Source: Sclerotiophoma versabilis
Taxonomy: Eukaryota > Ascomycota > Dothideomycetes > Pleosporales > Didymellaceae
Length of the DNA: 64,000 nt
Assembly (NCBI GenBank): GCA_012274445.1
Contig: JAAROD010000026.1
Coordinates: forward strand, 62,001-126,000
Reading direction: 5' to 3'
Below are positions 36,801-48,840 of the stretch, in pieces. Within the stretch, counting starts at the first letter, position 1, and the number at the start of each line of letters is the position of its first letter. The notes under the pieces are model-generated. The model searched no databases. It was not told the origin of the DNA and saw only the letters and a list, made by a program, of their open reading frames with translations. The translations under genes were made by a program, and so were the position numbers.

Positions 36801-38188
36801 TTTATAATAAGTTATACTAGACTTATCTTTTTTATAGCTATTCTTTTTCTTATTCTATTATTCTAGTAGTAGTACTTTATTAAGGTTTAAAAGGTCTATA
36901 GCCTCTAGTCTAAAGTATCTACTCTATATATTATTATAGATGTGTTAACTAGTATTAGGCTAGTAGTAATTATATCCTTCTTAGTTTTCTTAGTGTAGGT
37001 TATTATTATACTACTAGTTACGTAGTTGTAAGCAGTTATTTATATTACCTATAACTTATACTTATAGATCTTTTACTAACTCTAGGTAAAGCTTATAGAA
37101 ATAAGTATTAATATTAATAGCTTTATTCTCTAAGTTCTTAAGGCTTCTAATTACTACGCTAGTACGCATAAGTTCTTTCTTAACCTTAGGCTTTAAACTC
37201 TACCTAAATATAGTTATTAGAGTAGTATTATTCTAGTTAGTATTATAAGTAATAGCTTAGAAATTAGTAGTATAGTCTGTAACTAGTATAGTCTGCTAAA
37301 TAATCTAGATATTATACCTAGTTATAATAAGTTTATTAATAACTTTAAAAATTTATTAGATTTAGTCTTAAATTCTATAAAGTTATTAAGCTATATATTA
37401 TTCTTAAGAAAGGTAGTCTTACTTATCTTATTCTAAATAAAGAGCTAAATCTATTTAAAAGCTTTACTATATATATATAATACAGCTAGCTTAACCTTAT
37501 TTTCTTTTTTAATAGATGCGCCCTAGAAAGTAAAGAATAAATTAAAAATAAAGAAGCTAATTTTTAAGCTTAGAATAGTTTCTATTATAAAGCTCTAACT
37601 TAGTAACCTTAAGGCTAGCTAAGTTGCGTATATTAGTAGAGATGCTAGAGGTAGTATAATCTTCTAATATATTACTTATATTAGAGGTATTTAAAATATT
37701 AAAGTTATACTTTAGTTAAAGACTATAAGTACTAGTTCTATTTATTCTTAGGTATAAACAGTTTATAGAGGATTAGGTTAGGTTATTACCTAGTAAAATA
37801 CTATAATAATAGAGGTAATAATAAGTAGTATAGAGTAGACTATCTAGCTTAAGAGTTAGGTTAAGGTTCTAAAAATAAACTTTATTAACTAAGTTAAATA
37901 CAATACTATAAGAGTAGTGTTTCTACTTACTATACACTTACTAGAAGATAGTGCTTATTAATAAGTAATTAGGGTTAGTTTAATAAAATACATAGCTTTA
38001 CTTATTAATAATTAATAATATATAATACTTATAAGTAAGTAGGTTATATATACTATACTTATTAATAAGCATGTTATATAACTATATAAAGAGTAATTCT
38101 TCTTAACTCTGCTATTAGTTCTTAGGTAAGAGCTCTAGTTAGCTACTTAATTACTATACTACTTTATCTATATAGAATTATAATAACA
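30841..38188 (-). mobile_element. RIP-degraded, divergent inverted copy of the retrotransposon family, with nested LTR
   Basis: The 3' LTR is at 30841-31284 (444 bp; about 55 bp of the hairpin array is missing). The antisense-ORF, pol and gag remnants follow in minus orientation, and the 5' LTR is at about 37697-38188. The distal LTR segment differs from the intact family and resembles the solo LTR at 47478-47967, suggesting a second subfamily. The target duplication is imperfect (GTCTA against TTCTA), so the right boundary is uncertain by a few bases. It is interrupted by a solo LTR at 35036-35532. Confidence 0.85.
35036..35532 (+). mobile_element. Solo LTR nested inside the inverted retrotransposon
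   Basis: 497 bp, plus orientation, with CCTAC duplicated at 35031-35035 and 35533-35537. Host pol sequence resumes directly after the second CCTAC. It is RIP-degraded. Confidence 0.92.
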
Positions 38189-38371
38189 TTCTACTTATAA
38201 ACTATGTTATACCTTTATAACTAGATATTAGGTTTTCTAGATAATTACTATTTTAATAGAAATTCTTCTTTATAAAATATACTATAAACTTCTATTATAT
38301 AGTTATAGAGCTATTTTAGTATTAGAAATAGTATTATAAGTATATCTTTAGCTAACTTACTTTCTTATCTA

Positions 38372-40216
38372 ACGTAATCCACTATTGAGATAGTTATACT
38401 ACTGAAATGATTACTTTGCTAAGACCACATCTCTTTCTACTACCTATTACAATGCTGTAATATTCTGATCTTGAATTGCTCTCTTATAAAGAGAGAGTTA
38501 TCTTAGCTATCTAAGCAATAAAATCTGACGTGTTACTAAGCTAGCGACGCGCTGCTGCTCTCTACAACGTTAATTAAAGCACAATTAGCAACTAACGCGC
38601 TGGTTAAACTTTATAACGCAATTTCTACTCTAATTAATTAAAGCTTTTAAAGAATAAAGAGGAGGTAATTGTACAAACAATAAGAAAGCTTAATAAGCAG
38701 GGGTTTGCCCCTATATTCAGCTACGTACGCAATATAGCTAATTAACTGCTTATAGCGCGTAGAGGAGAGATAGTTGGTATTAACTAGGTATATTAGTTGA
38801 TTAGCTGGAGACCTGATATTAAATCTTAGATAACTAGACTTCGGGATTACTAGAGGGTCTTGTGCAGCAATCTAGCTATTATTAGCCTCTGGTTTGACCT
38901 TGTACGCAACACTAAAGCTAAGTATGGTATTCTAGACAAAGATACCTACAACTTTAACAAGACTGGCTTCTAAATAGGTGTTAGAGGAACTGTTAAGGTT
39001 GTGACTGCGTCTGAGAGGCGTCTTAAGCCAATTAGAGTTCAACCTGGCGACTGTGAGTGGGTAATGTTGATTGCTGGTATTAACGCTATAGGGTGGTTAA
39101 TCCCACTCTTCTTTATCCTTAGAGCAAAGTACTATAATTAAGCCTAGTATTACTAAACCAATAAGGAGTGGAGGATTGCTGTTAGTGATAATGGTTAGAC
39201 TACTAATAAAGTTGGCCTTGACTGGCTAAAGCACTTTATTTAGCATACAGAGGCACGTATAGTAGGTAGTTACTAACTGCTTATACTTAACAGCTACGAG
39301 AGCTACTAATTGCTTGCCTTCTAAGATCTCTGTGAGCAGAGCAAGATTATTACCCTCTGCATGCCTGCTTATGCCTTACACCTTCTTTAGCTACTTAATG
39401 TTAGTTGTTTTGCTGCCTTAAAGCGTGCGTACTGGAAGGAGATTGGAGTCTTAGTAAACAGCCACATTAACTATATTAATAAAAAGGCCTTTCTAGATAC
39501 CTATAGGAAGGTCTACGACAGTGTTTTCTTGTACAATAATATTAAATCTAGCTTTAGAGCAGCTGGTTTAGTACCAGACAACCTAGGGGCAGTGCTATCT
39601 AAGCTTGAAGTAAAGCCTCGCACGCTAACACTACCGCTACTAGGCTCTACCCCTTAGCAACCAAAAACACTAAGCAACGCTGTTGAAATAGATGCTTAAT
39701 TAACCTTGATCTTGAACTGGATTTAAACTTACGCTAGCTTATCTCTAGCTTTAATTATTGAGATAGTGCAGTAGTTTAAGAAGGGAGCTGAAATGATGGT
39801 GCATTCCTAGGTGCTTCTAGCAGCTTGAGTAGCTGATCTTGAGGCAGCTAATAACGCTGCTTCTGAGCGTAAAAAGTATAAAAAGAAGCGAATCTAGAAG
39901 GGAGGGACTCTTTTACAGGCAGAGGCAGAGGTGTTAATTGCTTAAAAGGACGCAGAGGTGCAGGTTAAGGAGAAGAGGCGTAAGGAGAGAAGAGTAGTAG
40001 GTGGTAGTTGGTTGTGGATTCAACGCTGCAAAAGCTGTGCTAAACCAGGACACAATAAGCGCACCTGTACAAAAGATGCAGTAGTATTAGGCAATTAAAT
40101 CTGTCTACTTTTTATTACAATAGCTGGTTGTGGCGTTGAAATATTAAGGTAGACAGGTAGGTTGCTGCATTTACTGATTATTTCGATGGTGTGACCATCT
40201 CGATGGTAGATTACGT
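38372..40216 (+). mobile_element. Pogo/Fot1-type DNA transposon with inactivated transposase
   Basis: 1,845 bp between TA dinucleotides (38370-38371 and 40217-40218). Terminal inverted repeats of about 40 bp start ACGTAATC and match with a few transitions. The plus strand reads as a DDE transposase of the CENP-B/pogo type, with an N-terminal helix-turn-helix region, a DDE core, and a C-terminal C-x2-C-x4-H-x4-C zinc knuckle near 40028-40070. Many in-frame TAG and TAA codons occur where Gln or Trp is expected. Base composition is much closer to normal than in the surrounding island, so it is younger or less mutated. Confidence 0.88.
38450..40100 (+). pseudogene. Broken pogo-type transposase
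   Basis: Approximate extent of the ruined frame in the element above. Recognisable stretches include the region before the first catalytic Asp, the D-N-G segment of the second, and a Lys/Arg-rich tail ending in the zinc knuckle. The frame survives, but premature stops block a full product. Confidence 0.85.
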
Positions 40217-40611
40217 TAACTAACTTATTAAATACTTATAATATATATAATAGGACTGTAGTTTATTCTCTACTAACAGACTCTAATAGCTTAGTATAAT
40301 ATACTTTTATATTAGTTGTATTCTTTCTACTAAAGTATGTTATATAAGTAAGAAAGATATAGAACAACTTTCTTAATAAGGTTTTAGGCTTTACTTTACT
40401 AAATGTTACTAGAGTAGGTTATTTTAGGCTATACTAGAGTGTATCGCAGTAAGGTCTTAGTAGAAATAGGCAACTTAAGTGTGTAGGCAACATGCCCGTA
40501 GAGGACGTGGAACAAAGTTAAAGTTAGACTATCTTTCATTTCTAAGTAATCTAGTATAGTTTGTTACTAACTCAAGCTGCGCAATTGAAGGCTCATCTCA
40601 TTCAACTTGAC
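40217..40611. repeat. Mosaic of transposon scraps beside the SDR gene
   Basis: About 40410-40497 resembles the right terminal region of the pogo family at 51.4 kb. About 40512-40590 resembles the integrase C-terminal coding part of the retrotransposon pol (compare 15027-15105). Both are small, mutated fragments. Normal gene DNA begins at the SDR stop codon. Confidence 0.6.
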
Positions 40612-41526
40612 CTACAGGCCATGCGCTAGGAACTGCTTCTCAGTCCAATCCCACAGCTCCTCAGCTAGTGTATCGTCGTCAACGAGTTTATTATGGACTC
40701 TCTTTTTGAGGGGTGTGTAGTAGGCACCTGTTTCCAACTCCTCAGCACGCCCTGTCGCCGCCCACAGTTGTCCAAGGGCACCAGTCTGCACGTCGGTGAA
40801 GAATAGTCGAATGCCTATGTTAAAGATCCACGCCAGAGAGGAATAATTGTTCAGTGTAGTTTTCAGGATGCCGGTATTGACAACGCCTGGATGGAGGGCC
40901 ACGCATATCATCTTCGGGTACCGCTTTGCCAGAGCCTTGACGAAGTACAGGTTTGCCAATTTGGACTGCGCGTAGCGAGCGCGCCCGGAGACATCTGCCA
41001 TTTCGGTCTTTAGCCGTGGGAAGAGAATACCGCCTGTGGGCGCGAACTGATAACCGTCCGAGCTGAGCTGGACCATTCGCACGTCGCTGTTAGGCAGTTG
41101 TGATGTTTTCTCTAGCAGCGGGAGAAGGAGCCGTGTGAACAGTGCAGGGCCCATGTGGTTCGATCCAAACTGCATCTCATAGCCATCTTCGGTCAGTCCG
41201 GGGGGGACGCCAAAAAGCCCTGCGTTATTCAGGAGCACATCCAGGCGGTCATATTGTTGCAAGAAAGAAGCTGCAGCCTTCTTGATGGAATTGAAGGACG
41301 AAAGGTCCAGGGCTAGGAAAGCAATGTTCGCCCCGGGTACCACCGTCTCGATCTCTCCTATGGCGGCTTCCGCCCTACTCTGCGACCGCGCTGCCATTAT
41401 AATTTGACGCGGCTTGTGCTTTGCGAGTTGTAGAATCGATTCTTTGCCAAGTCCGCTGTTACCACCTGTTACGAGTATGACCTTCCCAGCCAGACTCGAA
41501 ATGTCTTTGTCTGGTGAGAAAGACAT
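40612..41526 (-). CDS. Short-chain dehydrogenase/reductase (SDR)
   Basis: A 304-aa NAD(P)-dependent oxidoreductase of the classical SDR fold, similar in layout to retinol-dehydrogenase/WWOX-like fungal SDRs; the substrate cannot be read from sequence. Motifs: TGGNSGLG nucleotide-binding loop at 20-27, NNAG at 100-103, catalytic Ser near 155, YAQSK with Y185 and K189, and H-P-G after strand 6. I start at the Met at 41526 because the frame upstream (to 41613) is a Pro/His-rich leader unlike the family; the longer start gives 333 aa. No intron is needed. Its 3' end abuts repeat debris. It may be unrelated to the Leu-type block 10 kb away. Confidence 0.88.
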   Translation of the reverse strand: MSFSPDKDISSLAGKVILVTGGNSGLGKESILQLAKHKPRQIIMAARSQSRAEAAIGEIETVVPGANIAFLALDLSSFNSIKKAAASFLQQYDRLDVLLNNAGLFGVPPGLTEDGYEMQFGSNHMGPALFTRLLLPLLEKTSQLPNSDVRMVQLSSDGYQFAPTGGILFPRLKTEMADVSGRARYAQSKLANLYFVKALAKRYPKMICVALHPGVVNTGILKTTLNNYSSLAWIFNIGIRLFFTDVQTGALGQLWAATGRAEELETGAYYTPLKKRVHNKLVDDDTLAEELWDWTEKQFLAHGL

Positions 41527-44500
41527 GTTGAACAGGGGTCGGGAAGGATGGTGTGGTGTCGAGGTGGGAGGCAGTTGCAGTGAGGTGGGGTGATAATGAA
41601 AACGATATTTCAATATGACACTATAAGATCAATCTTCCAATGTTTGCATGGAGTGAGCGAGATAAGGTGAGTCTTTCAGTCTGGGTGTGAATGCAATGTC
41701 GTATTTCTAGCTGCGTGCAGCCACGTTCCAAAGTTGTACAACCTGACGAAAACAGGAAAAAATGCTGTCATTGAGATGTCGTGAAATTGGTTGGAACCGC
41801 AGCTTTGGTTTCGTTGTCATATAGGAACTGGACATGACCTTGTGGGATTCAAGCTGTTACTCTTCAAGTTGGATGCATATTTTCGTAGCCAGAGGACTGA
41901 GGTTATTATCCTGAATGGGTCACTGAAGACCTACTGGACTCAGAATGTAAGCTGAACAGGGTCTGTTGCTGTTCATATCGCAGCGTGATGACTTTGGATG
42001 CACAATTCGAGACAACAATATCCAGTGGCTATAAGTTGTATCTTAAGTGGACGCCGCAATCGAGCAGGCTTGTCAGAAGAATTGTAAATTCATTTTTTGT
42101 AGCGCGCAATTCCGTAAGCTACCGGTGATGACCACTGGAATGCTGCACAGACATCGTTTGCTAGCTTCGATCTTGGCGAAGACTGCAGTCGAGCAGCTTC
42201 GCTTCCAATCGTAGAAGACTAAGTATTCTTTTGGCGAAGTGACTTGCCGTATGAATGGCTCGTCGTCTTCAGATTCAGAGAGCTCACTGCTGCTGTGGAT
42301 GCTTGCAGCAAGTGGGTCCTAGTGTGTACCGACCATCACCTCCTGCAGACCTTTGCGCACAACGAAATCGAACACCTTGCAGCAGCTTCCGCAAATTGAG
42401 CTGGTCTGGGAAGTACTTGCCAGCAATACTATGAAAGACCTTCCGGCCTGTCATGATATATCCACATTGAATACTCGGAAAAGAGACACTACTGGTGTTG
42501 GGCTGAACGCGGACGTTCCCTGCTGTGCAATATCTCCAGAACGGGAAATGGCCTTAAAGCATGCATGCACGTCATCAATCAGATATCGCCAAACATTCGT
42601 TTGTGTTTGTTTAACAAAAGTCAAATCGAATAATTAAATTCAAGAAGTCTTTCCATGCTCCAGCTAAGCAAATAAGCATAGAAGTACTACTTAGTCTGGA
42701 ACATTTAGAGATCATTAATAGGGTTTTAGCACGTAATGTTAAGCAATGTATGCATAAGAGAGGAGAGTATGTAGAGGAGAATAGAGAGACAGAGTGGTTG
42801 ACTAAGCTAAAGATAGTCTAGGTGCAGTATAAGTCAGCCTTGGCGAATGCTTCAAAACATTTGCAAACAAATAGGAACCTACGTCAGAAAATCACTAATT
42901 AAACAAATGTAAGGATGATGTTTGGTTTGATTTGTTTGTTGACGTCTCTGCATTAGAGTAGATTGTTCCAAGTGTTGTGTAATGCTGGGGTTGCTGACAA
43001 ATGATTCCTAAAGCGAGCGGTTATCTGAGGGAGCGAACATGATGGGTATGCACTGACAAAGTGCTGGCGAGGTGGAGTGAAGATCTGCAAGGCAGAGATC
43101 GCAATCGAGCTCGATGCGCCTAAACACGCTAGATGGAGAGCGAATCGCGATGCAGGCTCCGCACGCCCTGTGCACAGACTGTCTCAACAGCTGCACTCAG
43201 CAACCCAAGCCTTAAGCTATACTTAAGACAGTAGTTATTTTTGATGGGAACCCATTCGAGATTACATCGCTTTTCTTTCACATGTCTGCTGACGGCTCGA
43301 CTAGATTCGATGGTGTCCTCTTTCCATTCATCAGCCGCTGGTACATCGCTTCAAATCACCGCCTCTGTCGGGTTTGTAGTTATTTCCACATCGTGAGACG
43401 AGCCATTGGATCGCCCTTTTGTTGCAGGGGCAGCTGCGGCGACGCGCTGGCGCGAGGACGGCTGAAATGCAAGGCTGACATGCAAGGCTGATCTCAAGAT
43501 ACGGATAGAGCACATACCATAGGAATCCGATTCTTCGGTCGAAAGCCAGCAGGGGGCGGCGCAGTGGGGTCGGAGTGGGGACTGTTACAAACAATCTATT
43601 CAAGCAAGGCGCCAGGCTGCACGTGATCATCGTTCAGACACTTGTACAAACTGGTATTCAATTTTACCACGCGCGTTACCTGAAGCTGCATTAAGCCTTA
43701 TCTAAGTTTATCCGGATAGAGCCGGACCCCACTAGCTTTCGGCCAAAGAATCGAATTTTCATGGTACCTCTCGACGAGTTTTACTGTCAAGAGCTTCCTG
43801 CGACCTGCAAGATTGCTCTCGCGAATACCCAGACAATGCGAATCATTCTAGACGTCGCCACCATGTACAGCGAATATGACAGGTCTCAGCAAGCACATCA
43901 AGAAGTCCTATTCACTACCTAAGACAGACACTCCGAGTGCAGGGGCTTCGACTGTCTTTAAGTTGTGCAACATTCTCCGAATAGCCGCTTTACTGGGACG
44001 ATGCAACCGTAAAAATATGCCGACTTCCGATTAAACGCGTCATAAGCGAGGTCCATGGAACCACCCGATGCGGGTCCCAGAGATGAAGAACAATTAGAGT
44101 ACGAAGACTCGAACCACCATGCGCATTCTTGAGTGTACTTGCAGCATGAAGTGCAGTTATGAATGCGATCAGCCTCATGCCACCCTCAGGCTCCAAGATC
44201 CGGGATCATGGTCTTCGGAAGCAATACAGGTCGGAGAATGCGATCGTCTAAGAAAAATGTGCCAGTGCGTCAAAACGCGACTTCCTCGCTCGTGGCGCAA
44301 GGTGTGGCTGCTCACTAGCCGTCTGGCATCTTGACTTCTCTCCAATCGAAAATGCGTCTAACGCACCAGAGTTTGCCCATGCGATAATGCCATTCAAAGC
44401 GACACATGCGAAGGTCCATGTTACGGAGCAAGGAGACAACCTTCCATCCGTTCTATATTCAACCTGAATTGGACAAAACCGACAGTACGTCACTCTTTTT

Positions 44501-45478
44501 GTTGCAAGTTTTGTTATTAGATCCATGGCCTGCGTCGACTTGTGATGCATAAGCGAATCTCGTCCATTGCAGTTTCCTTGCATTACAGCTCCTTTCTGAT
44601 CAACAGCTTTTATCGTTCGGGGACTACTTGCCCTGTGCTTCGAAAGTGGTTAAAGACCATAATTCGGAGTAGTGACGCAGGGTGAAAAGCAGGATTACTG
44701 TTTCGTCGAGTTCTGCTTACATGTGAACTTGCTTCCAAAGATGAAGTGTCAAAAACGGACTCGGCTATGGACCCTTCACTCATTCACAAGGCTGCGGGAA
44801 CGGTGATTTACACTAGTCCTTAGAGTTACGAGAGTCAATTAAGAACCTGTACCAGAACCTCTTTTTATAGCGTTCACATCAGTCACTTAGAAACCAAGTC
44901 TCATTGGAGTCAATGTGGCCACGGGCGATGATAACCGTGTTCACCATGCCTCGAAATATCAATAATTGTCACTAACTTGCGATGGTGAACGGTTCTGGAC
45001 CGGGTTGTGGTTGATGTGCGATGAGGTGACACTATTGCTCTTATCAGTGGAGCAAAGCATTCTCTTATTGTTCGCCTACATAAAGATTGTTAGGTCTTTT
45101 TTAAAGATACCCAGTCAACGATCTAGTATACAAGACTGAAAGATGAATAAAAGCCAAGAAAAAAGCCGGAAACAACATCTTATACAACCTGCAGAATCTG
45201 CCGAGAATAAGCATCCATTCGCCCAACTTCGCTCTGTAAAATTAACGTCTTGGATTATATGGGCTGATGTGTTACAGCAGCTCGAAAACTATGTAGACAA
45301 ATCCGAATGAAAACGGTAGATATGCAATCCGGATGCGTCTGACCAGTCTACCGGGCGTTACGAGCTTGGCTGCATTCTCCATGGTACCAACAGATAGAGC
45401 CCAAACACCATAAATGGCGTCTGCGGGCCGCTTTCCACCCGCACCTTCCATCAGCCTCCTACCTTACTTCAAAATATC
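41527..45478. other. Gene-poor region of ordinary composition
   Basis: Nearly 4 kb that is not RIP-like yet holds only short, unrelated frames (largest 111 aa at 44248-44583, minus strand) with no motif I recognise. Around 42640-42820 a plus-strand frame of about 60 codons, ending in TAG, looks like a decayed coding fragment of unknown origin. The SDR promoter lies just right of 41526 and the oxidase promoter just left of 45479. No RNA gene was identified. Confidence 0.4.
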
Positions 45479-46966
45479 ATGCACGGCCTGCTCTTAGCCG
45501 CCGGTCTACAGGACTTGGTCCTTTTACCCGGATCTGCCGCTTACATAGACCGCCAGACTTCTTACTGGGCAGCCAACGCTCCCTTGCAACCCAACTGCAT
45601 CGTCCAACCACGCACAACAGAGCAGGTGTCCCTCGTTGTCAAGGCGCTCGCCAAAGCCAAATGTCCTCTTGCCATTCGCAGCGGTGGTCATACTCAGTGG
45701 GCAGGCTCCAACGATGTCCATGAAGGTGTCACAATCGACTTAGGTCAGATGACAGACGTAACCTACAATAAACAATCAAAGCTAGCCTCAATCCAGCCCG
45801 GGTCACGATGGGGAAACGTCTACCAGGAACTTCTGAAGCATCAAGTCTGCGTAACTGGTGGGCGTGATGGCAACGTCGGCGTAGGCGGTTTCCTGACTGG
45901 TGGAGGAAACTCGTTCTATTCTGGTCTCCATGGTTTAGGCTGCGACAACGTCGCCAATTTTGAAGTCGTCCTAGCAAGTGGAGAGATTGTCAACGCGAAC
46001 AGCAGCTCCCATGCGGATCTCTGGACTGCTTTGAAAGGCGGCTCAGGAAACTTTGGCATTGTCACTCGTTTTGACATGTACGCATTCCCTGCGCACGATC
46101 TTTGGGGAGGTGTCCGTGCTGCAATGAGAAGCGAAGGAGATGGTCTTGCACAAATGATGGTTGACTTCACAGAAAAAAACTACAAAGACCCACAAGCGGC
46201 GTTTATGCTCAGTTACGACTTTAACCCTGCCGCGGCACCGGTTGTTTTTGTCACCCATTTGATCGTAAACACAAACGGTACGGCCGACGGATCGACATTC
46301 GAGAACATTCAAAAATTACCGGCAGTTCTAGAAGATGTCAAAGAGAGAAGCATGGCCAATATGGCTGCTAGTTACAGCCTTCCGAGTGGTCGACAGTAGG
46401 TTTCCCCTTATCTTGACCTCTGGTTGAAAGCCACACCTCACCTGACTAATCTACCTAGGCAAAACTGGTTCTCACTCACTTTTAAGAACGATTTAAGAAT
46501 CATCAAGCATGCCAGTCAGATGCACGACGAGCTGACCAACCAACTTACAACCCTGATACCATCCCAAAACTTCACGACGTCATGTCTCTTCCAGCCCATG
46601 CCAACTCTGATTGCGCACCACTCGAAACGGCGCGGAGGCAACGTTTTAGGACTCGATCAAGTTGAAGAGAATGCGCTTCTATGGTCAATCATCGGCTCCA
46701 CGCAGACTGCAGAGGATCATGCGATTATGCGGGAGAAGCTGATAGCTTATGTGGCCACTCTTGAAGACTTTGCTATATCAGAGGATCTTAATGTTGATTG
46801 GCGCTACTTAAATTACGTTGATGGGACACAGGATCCACTTAAGAGCTATGGACAAAGGAATGTCGACTTCATGCGCGAGGTCGCGGCTAAATACGATCCA
46901 AGTGCCATGTTTCAGCAGAAGGTTGTGTCAGGCTGGAAGATTTCAAAAGTCAACATGCAACCTTAA
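45479..46966 (+). CDS. FAD-linked oxidoreductase, berberine-bridge-enzyme/6-hydroxy-D-nicotine-oxidase type
   Basis: Two exons, 45479-46395 and 46459-46966, joined over a 63-bp GT-AG intron with a CTGAC/CTAAT branch region; 474 aa. A PCMH-type FAD-binding domain fills the N-terminal half, with RSGGH and H71 the likely covalent FAD attachment. The second BBE attachment Cys is replaced (the segment reads G-G-R-D-G-N-V-G), so attachment is probably single. The C-terminal BBE segment (Y-L-N-Y and D-P-x-x-x-F) is present. Such enzymes oxidise diverse secondary metabolites using O2. Most fungal relatives begin with a signal peptide; this start lacks one, so a missed upstream exon or a truncated N terminus is possible. 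It is isolated between the gene-poor stretch and the TA-rich island. Confidence 0.88.
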
Positions 46967-47257
46967 CGGAAATCAAAGATCGAATATGCAAAAAAGATAC
47001 ATAATTCTGAAGGAAATTTTCGTACTTTTTAGTTACAGAAGTGTAGAAGGCGTATACACAAATTAATTCTGTTCTTTTTTTTTTTTTTTTTAAAAAAAAA
47101 CTAAGTTAAGATTATAATATAAATATATAATTAGGTACTAAAAGTATATTTAAAACTACTCTATATTACTAAACCTGTTCTAGTTTAAGATAATATAACT
47201 TTTTCTTTACTAATTAGAAGACATATACTAATTAGAAATTCTTAAAGCTATAACGTA
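46967..47257. other. Boundary between gene DNA and TA-rich island
   Basis: Includes T17 at 47075-47091 directly followed by A9 at 47092-47100. RIP-like composition begins right of it. No gene. Confidence 0.5.
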
Positions 47258-47477
47258 CTCTACAAACGAGCAGGACAACAAGCAAGCAGGACACTTTTGC
47301 TAAGACCCCACTACTACACTATTACCACACCAATGCCCCCCTAACAACGCCAGTTAGACGCAGTAAAAGAAGCTTAGGTACAGCTTACACTCTATTCTCT
47401 TAAACAAGACGTAACACTCTCTCTGCAATATGCTGCAGCTATCTATAGAGTGCCCTAAAGCACACTAAGTAAACAAC

Positions 47478-47967
47478 TGTTACAATCCTGTGCAGACGAA
47501 GTGGCACAGTAATTAAGTAGCCAACTAGAGCCCTTATTAATAAGCTAGGGGCGGAGTTAGGGAAGACCTCCCTTTGTACGGTCACGTAACATGCTTGTTA
47601 ACAAGCATAACACACGTGACTTACTTATTAATAAGTATTATACGTTATTGCTTATTAATAAGTAATGCTATATATTTTATTAGACTAACTCTAGTTACTT
47701 ATTAATAAGTATTATCTTCTAGCAAGTGTATAGTATGTAGGAACGCTGCTCTTATAGCATTGTGTTCAACCTTATTAATTAAGTTTGTCTTTAGAATCTT
47801 AACCTAACTCTTAAGCTAGATAGTCTACTCTATACTACTTATTATTATCTTCTATTATTATAGTGTCTTACTAGGTAATAACTCTACCTAATCTACTACG
47901 CGCTATTTATACCTAAGAACTAACAGAACTTATACTTATAGTCTTTAACTAAAGTATAACTTTAATA
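47478..47967 (+). mobile_element. Solo LTR inside the pogo element
   Basis: 490 bp, related to the retrotransposon LTR, with ACAAC (47473-47477) and ATAAC (47968-47972) as the duplication, differing by one C-to-T. It interrupts the pogo transposase N-terminal region. Confidence 0.88.
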
Positions 47968-48840
47968 ATAACACGCTAGATAACCTTTATAAACGAATTC
48001 TATAGCTAACTTATAGAACCTAGATAATAATAAGAAGTAGGTAATTATTAATTATAAACTTAAGCTAGTTATGCAAGAATATACCTCTTACCTAGTAGAT
48101 ATAGCTACTATAGCTAATTCTTTACACACTAAGCATAATCTAGGCTATATTAGCCTAAACTAGCCTAGTACTTTTATTAAATACTAACTAGAGCTTATAG
48201 TTAAGTTTAATTATAAGTATAACTATACATAAGCTCTCTATAAAAGTTCTAATATAATCTAGAGCTATTTTAGCCTTATAGTATATATTAAAGCTAATTA
48301 TAGAATCTAGAATAAAGGTATATATAAATTTAATAAGGTAGGCTTTATAATAGGCTAGATATCTACTAGAGTAGTTATTATAGCTTTAGAATAAAGAGAA
48401 ATACTAAAAACTATCTAGCTAGGTAACTAAGAGTAGAAAATAGTTATATAAGGTATTAATACTAAAGAATAGGCTATTCTACTCTTATTATCTTTAAGGC
48501 CTACTATTATCTCTCTACTTAATAAAAAGAGAAGAATCTACTCTAAGACTAGGCTATTAGAGTCTCTATAAACAGCTAGACTACTAATTAGCTTAGTTTA
48601 GACTAGTTAAAGTACTTTAATAAGTATATAAAAAGGTATACTATTAGTATATACTATTTACTAGTTATTAATAGCTATAAGAGCTATAACTTACTTAAAT
48701 TCTAGTAATACTATAAGAATAATAAGATTATTACTATCTATATACTTTCTTACTCATTATACCTCTTATAGCCTCTTAATATAGGTTGCTTTACTACTTT
48801 AAAGAAGGTATATAGGTGCTAAGCTAAAAACCTTAATATA

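Noticed and set aside
44248..44583. 111-aa minus-strand ORF in the gene-poor stretch
   Set aside because: No motif, atypical composition, and an overlapping ORF on the other strand of equal quality.
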